Shown: positions 54,621 through 63,469 of the stretch, piece by piece
How the letters are laid out: each line of letters begins with the position of its first letter
Numbering within the stretch: position 1 is the stretch's first letter
DNA from: Alphaproteobacteria bacterium
GTDB taxonomy: Bacteria > Pseudomonadota > Alphaproteobacteria > UBA8366 > GCA-2717185
Length of the DNA: 64,000 nucleotides
NCBI GenBank assembly: GCA_040905865.1
Contig: JBBDQU010000066.1
Location: forward strand, 1-64,000
Direction: 5' to 3'
Notes under the pieces: generated by a model
Databases searched by the model: none
What the model was told of the DNA's origin: nothing
What the model saw: the letters and a program-made list of their open reading frames with translations, nothing else
Position numbers and translations under genes: made by a program

Positions 54621-55589
54621 TCAGCCGCCGGCGACTCCCTGGGTGTTGACGAAGACGGCATAGAGCGACTGGCTGGCGGCCATGAACAGCCGGTTGCGGT
54701 GCAGGCCGCCGAAGCACACATTGGCGCAGCGTTCCGGCAGGGCGATGCGGCCGATCTTCGCCCCGTCCGGGGCAAAAACCAGCACACCGTCCCGTTCGGG
54801 GCTGCCCATGCCCCAGCCGCACCACAGATTGCCGTCCATGTCGCAGCGCATGCCGTCGGGCGTGCCGCCGGGGCCGGCATCGATATGCACCCGCTTGCCG
54901 GATAGCGTCCTGCCGTCCGGCCCGACATCATAGGCGAGGATCTTGCGGGTCGGTTCGCCGCGCGATTCCACGATATGCAGGATCGATTCGTCGGGCGAAA
55001 AACACAACCCGTTCGGGCCCAGCACGTCGTCGGCAACGATCATCGCCTGTCCCGTTTCGGTATCGAGCCGGTATACGGCCTGCCGGTTTTCCGATTCCGC
55101 CCTGTGGCCTTCGTAATTGCCCAGGATGCCGAAGACTGGGTCGGTGAACCAGACCGAGCCATCGGATTTCACCACCACGTCGTTCGGCGAATTCAGCGGC
55201 TTGCCCTGCCAGGAATCCATCAGCACGGAGATCGTGCCGTCATGTTCGGTGCGGACCATGCGGCGGCCGCCATGCTGGCAGGTGACCAGCCGGCCCTGCC
55301 GGTCGCGGGTGTTGCCGTTGGAAAAATCGGTCGGACGGCGGAACACGCTGACCGCGCCGGTTTCCTCCTCCCATTTCAGGATGCGGTTATTGGGAATATC
55401 GCTCCACAGCAGGTAGCGGCCATCGCCAAACCAGACCGGACCTTCCGACCAGCGGCACCCCGTGTACAGCCGCTCCACCGGGGCGTTGAAGATGGCGTAT
55501 TGCCGGAAGCGTTCGTCCAGGACCTCTATCGCGGGGTCCGGGTATCGCGGAAGGTCGCGCCAGCCCGCGCTGGGATTGGCGCCTGGCAT
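54621..55589 (-). CDS. SMP-30/gluconolactonase family protein A
   Basis: A 322-residue six-bladed propeller lactonase (SMP-30/LRE family). Metal- and substrate-site motifs are visible: CRWSEGPVWFGDGRYLLWSD near residue 42, PLNSPNDVVVKSDGSVWFTD near 130, GPNGLCFSPDESILHIVESR near 198, and DGMRCDMDGNLWCGWG near 247. It should hydrolyse a sugar lactone. It shares one base with the upstream gene (TGATG), so the two are coupled and are tandem paralogues. Confidence 0.9.
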   Translation of the reverse strand: MPGANPSAGWRDLPRYPDPAIEVLDERFRQYAIFNAPVERLYTGCRWSEGPVWFGDGRYLLWSDIPNNRILKWEEETGAVSVFRRPTDFSNGNTRDRQGRLVTCQHGGRRMVRTEHDGTISVLMDSWQGKPLNSPNDVVVKSDGSVWFTDPVFGILGNYEGHRAESENRQAVYRLDTETGQAMIVADDVLGPNGLCFSPDESILHIVESRGEPTRKILAYDVGPDGRTLSGKRVHIDAGPGGTPDGMRCDMDGNLWCGWGMGSPERDGVLVFAPDGAKIGRIALPERCANVCFGGLHRNRLFMAASQSLYAVFVNTQGVAGG

Positions 55590-56557
55590 CAGCCGCCTTC
55601 CACGCCCTGCGTATTCACGTATACGGCATAGAGCGACCGGCTGGCCGCCATGAACAGCCGGTTGCGTTTCGCGCCACCGAAACAGACATTGGCGCAGCGT
55701 TCCGGCAGCGAGATATGGCCGATGGGGTCGCCGTCCGGCGCGAAGATTCGCACGCCGTCCTCTTCGGCGTTTCCCATACCCCAGCCGCACCACAGATTGC
55801 CGTCGATGTCGCAGCGCATGCCGTCCGGCGTGCCGGTGCCGGCATTGATGAAGGTCCGCTTGTTGGCAATGGATTTGCCATCGACCGAAACGTCATACGC
55901 CAGCAGCTTTCGTGTCGGATTGCCGCGGGATTCGACTACGTAAAGGATGCTCTCATCGGGCGAAAAGCATAGCCCGTTCGGTCCGGCGATATCGTCCGCC
56001 AGAACAGTAACCGCACCGGTCTGCCCGTCGATCCGGTAAATCCGCTCCGGCAATTCCTGTTCGCCCTTGATCCCGGTGTAATTGCCGAGGATCCCGAAAG
56101 GCGGGTCGGTGAACCAGATCGATTCATCGGATTTGACCACGACATCGTTGGGGGAGTTCAGTTGCTTGCCCTCGAAACGGTCCATCAGTACCGTTATGGC
56201 GCCGTCGAATTCGGTGCGGGTAACCCGGCGGCCGCTGTGTTCGCAGGTGATCAGCCGACCCTGCCGGTCGCGCGTATGACCGTTGGCATGGCCGGCCGGC
56301 GACCGATAGACGCTGACATGGCCGGATTCCTCGTCCCATTTCATGATCCGGTTATTGGGAATGTCGCTCCACAGCAGATGGCGGGCATCGCCGAACCAGA
56401 CCGGGCCTTCGGAAAACCGGCCGCCGGTATGCAGCCGTTCCACAGCGGCGCTGAAGATCGTGTATTTGCGGAACCGCTCGTCGAGGACGATGATGGCGGG
56501 GTCGGGATAGCGGGGAAATTCGCGCCACCCGGCGCTGAGGGGGGTGTCTGACGGCAT
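55589..56557 (-). CDS. SMP-30/gluconolactonase family protein B
   Basis: The upstream member of the tandem lactonase pair, 322 residues, equal in length to protein A and similar throughout. It has RFSEGPVWFGDARHLLWSD, QLNSPNDVVVKSDESIWFTD, GPNGLCFSPDESILYVVESR and DGMRCDIDGNLWCGWG. The two copies differ at many positions, so the duplication is not recent. Neighbouring cupin, threonate-dehydrogenase-like and hydrolase genes suggest a sugar-acid pathway. Confidence 0.9.
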   Translation of the reverse strand: MPSDTPLSAGWREFPRYPDPAIIVLDERFRKYTIFSAAVERLHTGGRFSEGPVWFGDARHLLWSDIPNNRIMKWDEESGHVSVYRSPAGHANGHTRDRQGRLITCEHSGRRVTRTEFDGAITVLMDRFEGKQLNSPNDVVVKSDESIWFTDPPFGILGNYTGIKGEQELPERIYRIDGQTGAVTVLADDIAGPNGLCFSPDESILYVVESRGNPTRKLLAYDVSVDGKSIANKRTFINAGTGTPDGMRCDIDGNLWCGWGMGNAEEDGVRIFAPDGDPIGHISLPERCANVCFGGAKRNRLFMAASRSLYAVYVNTQGVEGG

Positions 56558-56693
56558 TTGAATTGTTTCCCGGGTTGATTGCAGAAGCGGTGCGTAGCCT
56601 ATGCCGCAAAACCTTTGCGCGGCAAGTTATGGTGTTCCTGCGGGCGTATGCAGCGTACAAAACATCCGGGCAAACACATCAGGAGTACGCAGC

Positions 56694-57560
56694 ATGCCGC
56701 GCCACATGCCGGACAAGGCTTACAGGAACACCAAATTTCTGGACAGCCGGGACGGGCGCGTCCTGCGCATCATCGCGGAATATCTGGAGCCGCAAAAACG
56801 GCTGCGCGAGGCGGGAATCGAGGACACTATCGTCTTTTTCGGATCGGCGCGCACACTGCCGCGCGAGATTGCAGAAGACAGGCTCGCGACGCTGAAATCC
56901 ACGAAAGGCGCTGTCGCAGGGGAAATCAAATTAGCCGAACGGGCGGTGGAGATGTCCCGTTATTACGAGGCCGCGCGGGAGATGTCCTACCGCCTGACCA
57001 AATGGGCGGCCGCCCTGGCCAGCAGCGTGGGCATATCCGGACACCGGTTTTCGGTGGTGACCGGCGGCGGCCCCGGTATCATGGAAGCGGCCAACCGGGG
57101 CGCGGCGGAAGCGGGCGGACGCACAATTGGCATGAATATCTCGCTGCCCTTCGAGCAGTATCCCAACGACTATATTTCCGACGGCCTGGCGTTCGAGTTT
57201 CATTACTTCTTCATGCGCAAGTTCTGGCTGGTTTATATGGCGAAGGCTGTGATCGTGATGCCAGGAGGGTTCGGCACGCTGGACGAATTCATGGAAATCC
57301 TGACACTGGTACAGACCGGGAAGCTGCGCCGCAAATTGCCCCTGCTGTTGTTCGGTTCCGAATACTGGCGGAACATCATGCAACTGGAAAAAATGGCGGA
57401 TTACGGTACGATCAATTTCGAGGACCTGACGCTGTTTCATGTAACGGATTCAGTTGACGAGGCCTGCGACTGGCTGCAAAGCCAGCTTGCCGAATGGGCG
57501 GTGGATCATCCGGGTGCGGGCCTGACCGACAATGTCGAGCATGTCGGCAAACTCGATTAG
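56694..57560 (+). CDS. LOG family protein (TIGR00730-type nucleotide hydrolase)
   Basis: A 288-residue Rossmann-fold protein of the LOG/lysine-decarboxylase-like family, which includes cytokinin-activating phosphoribohydrolases and the nucleosidase PpnN. It has FFGSARTLPREIAED, VTGGGPGIMEAANRGAAEAG near residue 121, and VMPGGFGTLDEFMEILTLVQ near 187, both catalytic. It is longer than plant-type LOG proteins. The ATG at 56694 has AGGAG 8 bases upstream. It likely cleaves N-glycosidic bonds of nucleotides; the physiological substrate is unknown. Confidence 0.9.
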   Translation: MPRHMPDKAYRNTKFLDSRDGRVLRIIAEYLEPQKRLREAGIEDTIVFFGSARTLPREIAEDRLATLKSTKGAVAGEIKLAERAVEMSRYYEAAREMSYRLTKWAAALASSVGISGHRFSVVTGGGPGIMEAANRGAAEAGGRTIGMNISLPFEQYPNDYISDGLAFEFHYFFMRKFWLVYMAKAVIVMPGGFGTLDEFMEILTLVQTGKLRRKLPLLLFGSEYWRNIMQLEKMADYGTINFEDLTLFHVTDSVDEACDWLQSQLAEWAVDHPGAGLTDNVEHVGKLD

Positions 57561-57640
57561 CGCACAATTGACCATCTGGTTCGGCCGGGTGCACAGTTCC
57601 TGCAACTGGTAATGGAAAGCCTTGACGGGAGGAAAATGCG

Positions 57641-58492
57641 ATGGATACGGATACCCTGAATTTTACCATCCAGGACTACGAATATGTGCGCCATGGCGAT
57701 CGCGGGCTGGCGTTGCGGCTATACCGCCCGGCGGGACCGGGACCGTTCCCTGTTGTGATCGACCTGCATGGCGGCGCCTGGACGAATGGCGACCTTTCGG
57801 AATGCAGGGATCGCGATGAAGTGCTGGTGAATGCCGGCCTCGCGGTCGCGGCGCTGGATTTCCGCCAAGCATCCGACGGCTATCCTACGTCGTCAGTTGA
57901 CGTCAACACGGCCATCCGCTGGCTGAAGGCGCGTGCCGGCGAACTGAAGCTCGACCCGGACCGGGTTGGCATTACGGGGCAGTCCAGCGGCGGGCATCTG
58001 GCGATGCTGGCGGCGATGCGGCCGGCGGACCCGCGCTATTCGGCGATAGATATCGGCGTCGGCGGCGTGGACGCCCGGGTGCAGTGCGTCGGGATGACCT
58101 GGCCGGTGATCAACCCTATCTCCCGCTATAACCATGCGAAGCGCCAGCGGTCCGGCGCAAATCCGCCGGCCTGGGTCGGCGATATCCCCGAACGCCATGA
58201 CGCCTATTGGGGGACAGAAGCCAATATGGTCGAGGGAAACCCGATGCTGGCGCTGGAGCGGGGCGAGAAAGTGGAAACGCCACCGGCGATCTGGATCCAG
58301 GGGCGGCCCGACCCGGTGCATGATTACCGCGATCCCGACTCGCCGCTGGACCTCAACGAACCGGAACGGTTTGCGGCCAATTACCGCAAGGCGGGCGGGG
58401 AGATCGAGGTGCTGTACATCGAACAGGCGACGCGGTCGTCCAACACCTCATCTGACCCGCTGGCGGCGTTCTTCCGCCGGCACCTGTTCTAA
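57641..58492 (+). CDS. Alpha/beta hydrolase (HSL/carboxylesterase-like)
   Basis: A 283-residue hydrolase. It shows the oxyanion-hole motif DLHGGAWTNGDL near residue 41, the nucleophile elbow GQSSGGH near 113, and a C-terminal half with Asp (GRPDPVHDY) and possible acid/base residues. The final catalytic histidine is not obvious: the tail YIEQATRSSNTSSD replaces the usual GEGHGF-type motif. Catalytic activity is therefore somewhat uncertain. It converges on the dehydrogenase gene with overlapping stop codons. Confidence 0.85.
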   Translation: MDTDTLNFTIQDYEYVRHGDRGLALRLYRPAGPGPFPVVIDLHGGAWTNGDLSECRDRDEVLVNAGLAVAALDFRQASDGYPTSSVDVNTAIRWLKARAGELKLDPDRVGITGQSSGGHLAMLAAMRPADPRYSAIDIGVGGVDARVQCVGMTWPVINPISRYNHAKRQRSGANPPAWVGDIPERHDAYWGTEANMVEGNPMLALERGEKVETPPAIWIQGRPDPVHDYRDPDSPLDLNEPERFAANYRKAGGEIEVLYIEQATRSSNTSSDPLAAFFRRHLF

Positions 58493-59406
58493 TCTTCGTC
58501 CCCCGGCAGGGTGAGGTTCGCGTTGCGGGCATAGATCTTGGCGACGGCCGAATCGTCCTCGCGCCCGAACCCCGCCCCGCTGGCGGCGACGAACTGCTGC
58601 AGGGCAGCGGCGGTAAGGGGCGCGGAAAATTTCGCCGCATGGGCGACGTTGCCGACGATGCCCAGATCCTTCACGAAGATGTCGACCGCCGAATGCGGCG
58701 TGTAGTCGCCGGCCACGATATGGGGCACCCGGTTTTCGAACATCCATGACGTACCGGCGCATTTCGAGATGACGTCCAGCACGGTCGCGGGCGCGATTCC
58801 CTGCGACATGCCGAATGTCACGGCTTCCGCCGCCGCCGCGATGTGAATTCCGGCGAGCATCTGGTTGACGACCTTCAGGGCGGAGCCGGTGCCGGCGTCG
58901 TCGCCAAGCCGGAACAGGGTTTCCGTGATGGCGTCCAGGGCCGGCGCGGCGCGGTCGAAGGCGCCGGGCGCGCCGGACGCCATCATGGACAGCCGTCCTT
59001 CGGCGGCGCGGACCGAGCCGCCGCTCATCGGCGCATCCAGATAGTCAATCCCCAGCGCCGCCAGCCGCGCCGACATGGCGCGCGCGAATTCCGGCGCAAC
59101 GGTCGCGCAGGAAACGAAGACGGCGCCGTCCATCATGCTCTCGGCAATGCCGTTTTCTCCGAACAGCACGTCCTCGGTCTGCGCCGCGTTGACCACGACA
59201 CAGATGACGGAATCCGACTGTGCGATGGCATCGTTTCGGGATCCGGCAAGCGCGCCTTTCGCGCGCAGTGAAGCTTCGCGCGCCGGGTCGATATCGAATC
59301 CCCAGACCCGCAGGCCCGCATTCAGCAGTGATTCAGCTATACCGTACCCCATTGACCCAAGGCCGATGACGACGGTGCTGTAATCGGATTGCGCGCTGGC
59401 ATTCAT
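58489..59406 (-). CDS. NAD(P)-dependent beta-hydroxyacid dehydrogenase (L-threonate dehydrogenase-like)
   Basis: A 305-residue enzyme of the 3-hydroxyisobutyrate/tartronate semialdehyde/threonate dehydrogenase family. It has the NAD site VIGLGSMGYGIAESLLNAG, the substrate motif YLDAPMSGGSVRAAEGRLSM near residue 122, the catalytic lysine in GSALKVVNQML near 173, and a C-terminal helical domain VDIFVKDLGIVGNVA. The style fits LtnD. The ATG at 59406 follows AGGA by about 9 bases. Together with lactonases and a cupin it suggests sugar-acid breakdown. Confidence 0.88.
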   Translation of the reverse strand: MNASAQSDYSTVVIGLGSMGYGIAESLLNAGLRVWGFDIDPAREASLRAKGALAGSRNDAIAQSDSVICVVVNAAQTEDVLFGENGIAESMMDGAVFVSCATVAPEFARAMSARLAALGIDYLDAPMSGGSVRAAEGRLSMMASGAPGAFDRAAPALDAITETLFRLGDDAGTGSALKVVNQMLAGIHIAAAAEAVTFGMSQGIAPATVLDVISKCAGTSWMFENRVPHIVAGDYTPHSAVDIFVKDLGIVGNVAHAAKFSAPLTAAALQQFVAASGAGFGREDDSAVAKIYARNANLTLPGDED

Positions 59407-60026
59407 GTGACGATTCCTGTTCTGGTGCGGGCGGGTGCAGGGCCACATTATAACAGACCGCCGGAATTTTGCCGCGAGGGCAAATCCCGAGCCGAATAAA
59501 TCGTTTTGCGACGACGATCCGCACAAGCCCTATCGCTCGGCAAAAGCAGGCGCCGGATTTCTTTACAAACATGTCAATGTTCCGAACTTCCTTAATTGCC
59601 TGATATTAATTGAACTTCCGGGACAAGGAGCGCCGCCGCGCGGGAATTCGCGTGACAGGTGTCGGAAAAATTTACAATCGGTTCTCAAACGGTGTGTTTC
59701 ATTGTTTGCAGCATATTGAAAGAATTAAAAAAACCGGGTTGGCGCGTAAATTGCTTGTAACGTAGTCGGATGGGGTGAGTTGTGTGGGATCCGGCGTTAA
59801 TTTTGCGATAATCGTTTGTCCGGGGTTGTTGTGTCGACTCGCAGCTACTGCGGAGGATGGCGGCGCCATGTTGGATGGAGCCGGGATCGGGTCTTCAATT
59901 GACTTGTCTCCGCCATAATTTTCACGAAATGCCGCCCTTTTGTGCCGTCACGATCAATGCTGGGGTTAAGAGTCGCCAATAGAATGTCACCGATCACAGG
60001 ACCGGCACAGTGATAGAGTTTTCGCA
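59407..60026. other. 620-bp intergenic region with sigma-54 promoter
   Basis: No gene of normal size is supported. The part at 59560-59760 is AT-rich and ends in a sigma-54-type promoter. A possible mini-gene of 16 codons at 59868-59918 has GGAGG 11 bases upstream, too weak to call. The remaining 59760-60026 would be the leader of the PAS-domain gene. Confidence 0.5.
59739..59756 (+). promoter_or_regulatory. Sigma-54 (RpoN) type promoter
   Basis: TTGGCGCG-TAAA-TTGCTT closely matches the -24/-12 consensus TTGGCACG-N4-TTGCTT, with one mismatch in the first box. The invariant GG and GC are exactly 10 bases apart. It points toward the PAS-domain gene 271 bases downstream, leaving a long leader. 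An enhancer-binding activator would be needed; none is in the window. Confidence 0.6.
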
Positions 60027-60620
60027 ATGATCCCGCGTATCATAAAAGATTTCAAGCGTTCCACGAACGAGCCGAAAAAAATTGACGTCTTGCCTGCGGA
60101 CCTGCGTGCCGGGCTGCGCTACGGCAGGCAAAAGGCATTGTTTGCGTACTGGGAGAAAATCAAGGGAGCATACCCTATGCCTTCCCGGGCGGATTTCGAT
60201 CCTGTGGATATTCCAAAACTCCTGCCCTTTATCGGCCTGATCGATATTATTCAACCGGGCCCAATGTTTCGCTATCGCGTGGTCGGAACGGTAATGTCCG
60301 CGCGGTTCAGCCAGCCCCAGGATGGCCGGTTTGTTCAGGAGGCGACCACGCCGGACTACGGCGCCTATCTCGTGCGGGTCTACACTCTGCCCTACCGGCT
60401 GAAAACCCCGGTTCATATTACCGAGCGGACGGGCTTTTCAATGGGTTATGAGGAAATCTACTCGCGTCTGATGCTGCCGTTGGGCCGGGACCGGAAGACG
60501 CCGGATATGATTCTGTGTTCCGCCCTCAGCGATAATGCGGATTATCCGGAACTGGACAACACGATGTTGGATCCGCGCAGTGTCGCGGCGCTGGAAGTGG
60601 TGGCGCTGAAAGTCGCCTGA
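60027..60620 (+). CDS. PAS_5 family domain protein
   Basis: A 197-residue protein with the alphaproteobacterial PAS_5-type pattern: YWEKIKGAYPMPSRADFDPV with DIPKLLPFIGLIDII, then RYRVVGTVMSARF and EIYSRLMLPLGRD. These proteins hold a sensory PAS-like fold without an output domain. No membrane segment or enzyme domain is present. It begins at an ATG at 60027 and may be driven from the sigma-54 site upstream. Its function is unknown. Confidence 0.8.
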   Translation: MIPRIIKDFKRSTNEPKKIDVLPADLRAGLRYGRQKALFAYWEKIKGAYPMPSRADFDPVDIPKLLPFIGLIDIIQPGPMFRYRVVGTVMSARFSQPQDGRFVQEATTPDYGAYLVRVYTLPYRLKTPVHITERTGFSMGYEEIYSRLMLPLGRDRKTPDMILCSALSDNADYPELDNTMLDPRSVAALEVVALKVA

Positions 60621-60627
60621 CGCTGCG

Positions 60628-60722
60628 TGTAATGTGAATCTGATTCATCTTATTGAAGATACCGAAATTTTACAGGGTTAGTGGGATCCTGTCGTGGTTC
60701 CATATGAACCTGATGTGCTATG
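60628..60722. repeat. Palindromic intergenic repeat, copy 4
   Basis: The core, 60681-60722, holds GGATCCTGTCGTGG and GGTTCCATATGAACC, then CTGATGTGCTATGG. Positions 60696-60720 match copy 1 at 22 of 25. A GTGAATCTGATTCA at about 60635 resembles another end motif. The core overlaps the 3' end of ilvA and encodes its last 14 or so residues. Confidence 0.6.
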
Positions 60723-62234
60723 GTGCAGGAACGCCCGGTAGACGGGGTTTTCGGTTTCCGGCCAGTGGCGATATCCCGTCGCGGTCAAAAATTTGCGGAA
60801 TTCCGGCATTTCCGACCGGGGCACCTGCAGGCCGCACAAGACCCGCCCGAAAGCGGCGCCGTGATTGCGGTAATGGAACAGGCTGATGTTCCAGCGCCCG
60901 CCCAGATGGGTGAGGAAGTTCAGCAGGGCGCCGGGTCTTTCGGGAAACTGGAAACGGTACAGCACTTCGTTGTCCAGGCCGTTCGGGCTGCCGCCGATCA
61001 TGTACCGGATATGCAGCTTGGCCGTATCATTATCGGTGAGGTCGACGACCGGATAGCCGCCCTTGTGCAGCGCTTCCAGAATGGCCGCCTTCTCGGTCTC
61101 GCCGCTGTTCAGGCGCACGCCGACAAATATCTGCGCCTCGGTCCGGTCGGCATAGCGGTAATTGAATTCGGTCACGGACCGTTTACCCAGAATGCTGCAG
61201 AATTTGCGGAAGCTGCCGGGCCGTTCCGGAATCGTCACGGCAAACAGGGATTCGCGGTTTTCACCCAGTTCGGCGCGTTCCGCGATATGGCGCAACCGAT
61301 CGAAATTGACATTGGCGCCGCTGTTGATCGCGACAAGCGTCTTTCCCTTCAGCCCGTGTTCGGCTGCGTACTTCTTCAATCCCGCGGTGGCGAGCGCGCC
61401 TGCAGGTTCGGCAATGCTCCGGGTATCCTCGAACAGATCCTTGATCGCGGCGCAAATTTCATCGACGCCCGCCAGAACCATGCCGTCGACCAGCTTGCGG
61501 GCCATGCGGAAGGTTTCCTTGCCGACCTGCCGTACGGCAACGCCATCGGCGAAAATGCCGACTTCGTCCAGGACGACGCGACGGCCCTTTTCCAGCGACC
61601 GGGTCATGGAGGCGGCGTCGACAGGTTCGACGCCGATGATTTTGATCTCTGGCCGCAGCGCCTTCACATAGGCGGCGATGCCGGCAATCAGGCCGCCGCC
61701 GCCGACGGGCACGAAAATAGCGTCGATGTCGCTGGTGCACTGGCGCAGGATTTCCATGCCGACGGTGCCTTGTCCTGCAATCACATGCGGATCGTCATAG
61801 GGGTGCACGAAAGTCTGCCCCCTGGCCGCGGCGATTTCCAGTGAACGAAGATAGGCGTCCTGGTAGTCGTCGCCATGCAGCACGATGCGCGCTTTCAGTT
61901 TATCGACCGCCTGCACCTTGATGTCCGGCGTTGTGCGCGGCATCACTATAGTTGCGGGGATGCCCAGTCGCTGCGCGGCCAGCGCCACCCCCTGCGCATG
62001 ATTCCCCGCCGAGGCCGCGATGACGCCGGCTGTACGCTCCGCTGCCGTCAGGTTCATCATCTTGTTGTAGGCGCCGCGCAGCTTGAAGGAAAAAACCGGC
62101 TGCAGATCCTCCCGCTTGACCAGTACCGTATTGCCCAGCCGCTGGGAAAGGGATCGCAACTCGTCCAGCGGCGTTTCCCGGGCCACGTCATAGACACGTG
62201 CGTTGAGGACGTCGTTCAGATATCGTTTTGGCAC
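60678..62234 (-). CDS. ilvA: Threonine ammonia-lyase (biosynthetic)
   Basis: IlvA deaminates threonine to 2-oxobutyrate, the first isoleucine step. The 518-residue protein has the PLP lysine in PVFSFKLRGAYNKM near residue 51, SAGNHAQGVALAAQRLG, and the cofactor loop VPVGGGGLIAG near 175. The C-terminal regulatory part contains two ACT-like domains (about 330-415 and 425-505; AVTIPERPGSFRKFCSIL and RFQFPERPGALLNFL), so feedback control by isoleucine is expected. The tail after YRAFLHH (STSGSYGTTTGSH) is encoded by the repeat copy 4 and is probably not part of the ancestral protein. Confidence 0.94.
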   Translation of the reverse strand: MPKRYLNDVLNARVYDVARETPLDELRSLSQRLGNTVLVKREDLQPVFSFKLRGAYNKMMNLTAAERTAGVIAASAGNHAQGVALAAQRLGIPATIVMPRTTPDIKVQAVDKLKARIVLHGDDYQDAYLRSLEIAAARGQTFVHPYDDPHVIAGQGTVGMEILRQCTSDIDAIFVPVGGGGLIAGIAAYVKALRPEIKIIGVEPVDAASMTRSLEKGRRVVLDEVGIFADGVAVRQVGKETFRMARKLVDGMVLAGVDEICAAIKDLFEDTRSIAEPAGALATAGLKKYAAEHGLKGKTLVAINSGANVNFDRLRHIAERAELGENRESLFAVTIPERPGSFRKFCSILGKRSVTEFNYRYADRTEAQIFVGVRLNSGETEKAAILEALHKGGYPVVDLTDNDTAKLHIRYMIGGSPNGLDNEVLYRFQFPERPGALLNFLTHLGGRWNISLFHYRNHGAAFGRVLCGLQVPRSEMPEFRKFLTATGYRHWPETENPVYRAFLHHSTSGSYGTTTGSH

Positions 62235-62397
62235 GGAACAGAATGCCTTTCATACTGCCGGATGATTGCACACTATTGGCGCGGACGGGCGAGCCATAAT
62301 GGGTGAAGGCTGACTTATCAAGATTTGCATTCGATATTAGCCTGTCGCTTTGCGGTCCCGCATGGCGGGCACGTCATTCAGGAAGGGGAAACGGGGC

Positions 62398-63369
62398 ATG
62401 CCGATTCGCACCAAAGTTACCGAGATGCTCGGGATTAACCACCCGGTCCTGCTGGCGCCGATGGCCGGTGTTGCCGGCGGCGCACTTGCCGCGGCGGTCA
62501 GCAATGCCGGCGGGCTGGGCATTATCGGCGGCGGCTATGGCGACAGGGACTGGCTGACCCGGGAATTGGCGGCGGCCGGCAATGCGCCGGTGGGCGTCGG
62601 CTTCATCGGATGGTCGCTCGACAAACAGCCCGCACTGCTGGACCTGGCGCTGGACCACGCGCCCCGGGTGCTGTTCCTGTCGTTCGGTTCGTTCAGGGAA
62701 TACGGCGCGAAAATCGCGCTATCGACGGCACGGATGATCGTGCAGGTACAGTCGGTCGCACAGGCGCGCGAAGCCGTGGCGGATGGCGCGGATATTGTCG
62801 TGGCGCAGGGAACCGAAGCCGGTGGACACGGCAGCAGCCGGGCGACCCTGCCGCTGGTGCCGGCGGTTATCGATGCGATCGGCGATGTGCCGGTCATCGC
62901 GGCAGGCGGGATCGCGGACGGCCGCGGGCTTGCGGCGGCGCTCATGCTTGGGGCTTCGGCCGTATTATGCGGCACCGCGTTCTTCGCCAGCCGGGAGGCC
63001 CTGTCGCATCCCAATGCGAAGCAGGCAGCCGTTGCCGGGTCGGGGGATAATACGCAGCGCAGCGCGGTATTCGATATCGCGCGCGGCATCGACTGGCCGG
63101 CGCAGTGGAGCCTGCGAACCCTGCGCAACCGGTATTCGGAACAATGGGTGGACGATACCGAAACACTGCGGAAGCATGTGGCGCGGGAGAAAACGCGCTA
63201 CGCGCAGGCGGCCGAGGAAGGCGATACCGATATTGCCGCGGTTATCGTGGGCGAAGGCGTCGATCTTGTCCGCGCCAGCGAACCGGCTGCGGAAATCGTC
63301 AGCCGAATCGTATCCGATGCCGAACGACTGCTCGGCGATGCAGGACGTTTCCTGGCGCCACGTTCATGA
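62398..63369 (+). CDS. Nitronate monooxygenase family protein
   Basis: A 323-residue FMN-dependent TIM barrel of the 2-nitropropane dioxygenase/NMO group. It begins TEMLGINHPVLLAPMAGVAG and has VGVGFIGWSLD, DIVVAQGTEAGGHGSSRATL near residue 141 (FMN phosphate loop and the likely catalytic His), and VIAAGGIADGRGLAAALMLG. It would oxidise alkyl nitronates or a related substrate with O2. The ATG at 62398 follows GGGGAAACGGGGC. An FAD dehydrogenase gene follows by 100 bases on the same strand. Confidence 0.9.
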   Translation: MPIRTKVTEMLGINHPVLLAPMAGVAGGALAAAVSNAGGLGIIGGGYGDRDWLTRELAAAGNAPVGVGFIGWSLDKQPALLDLALDHAPRVLFLSFGSFREYGAKIALSTARMIVQVQSVAQAREAVADGADIVVAQGTEAGGHGSSRATLPLVPAVIDAIGDVPVIAAGGIADGRGLAAALMLGASAVLCGTAFFASREALSHPNAKQAAVAGSGDNTQRSAVFDIARGIDWPAQWSLRTLRNRYSEQWVDDTETLRKHVAREKTRYAQAAEEGDTDIAAVIVGEGVDLVRASEPAAEIVSRIVSDAERLLGDAGRFLAPRS

Positions 63370-63469
63370 TCGAACAACCGATCCTGCCGGCGCCAATACG
63401 GAGGCAATACGCACGGAACCGGTACGGGCGGGAAACCCCCCGGTCGGCAATCCATATCGGAGGGCGAGC

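Noticed and set aside
59868-59918. 16-codon frame MLDGAGIGSS... after the sigma-54 site
   Set aside because: Ribosome site spacing is long and no homology is recognised; kept only as a note in the intergenic entry.
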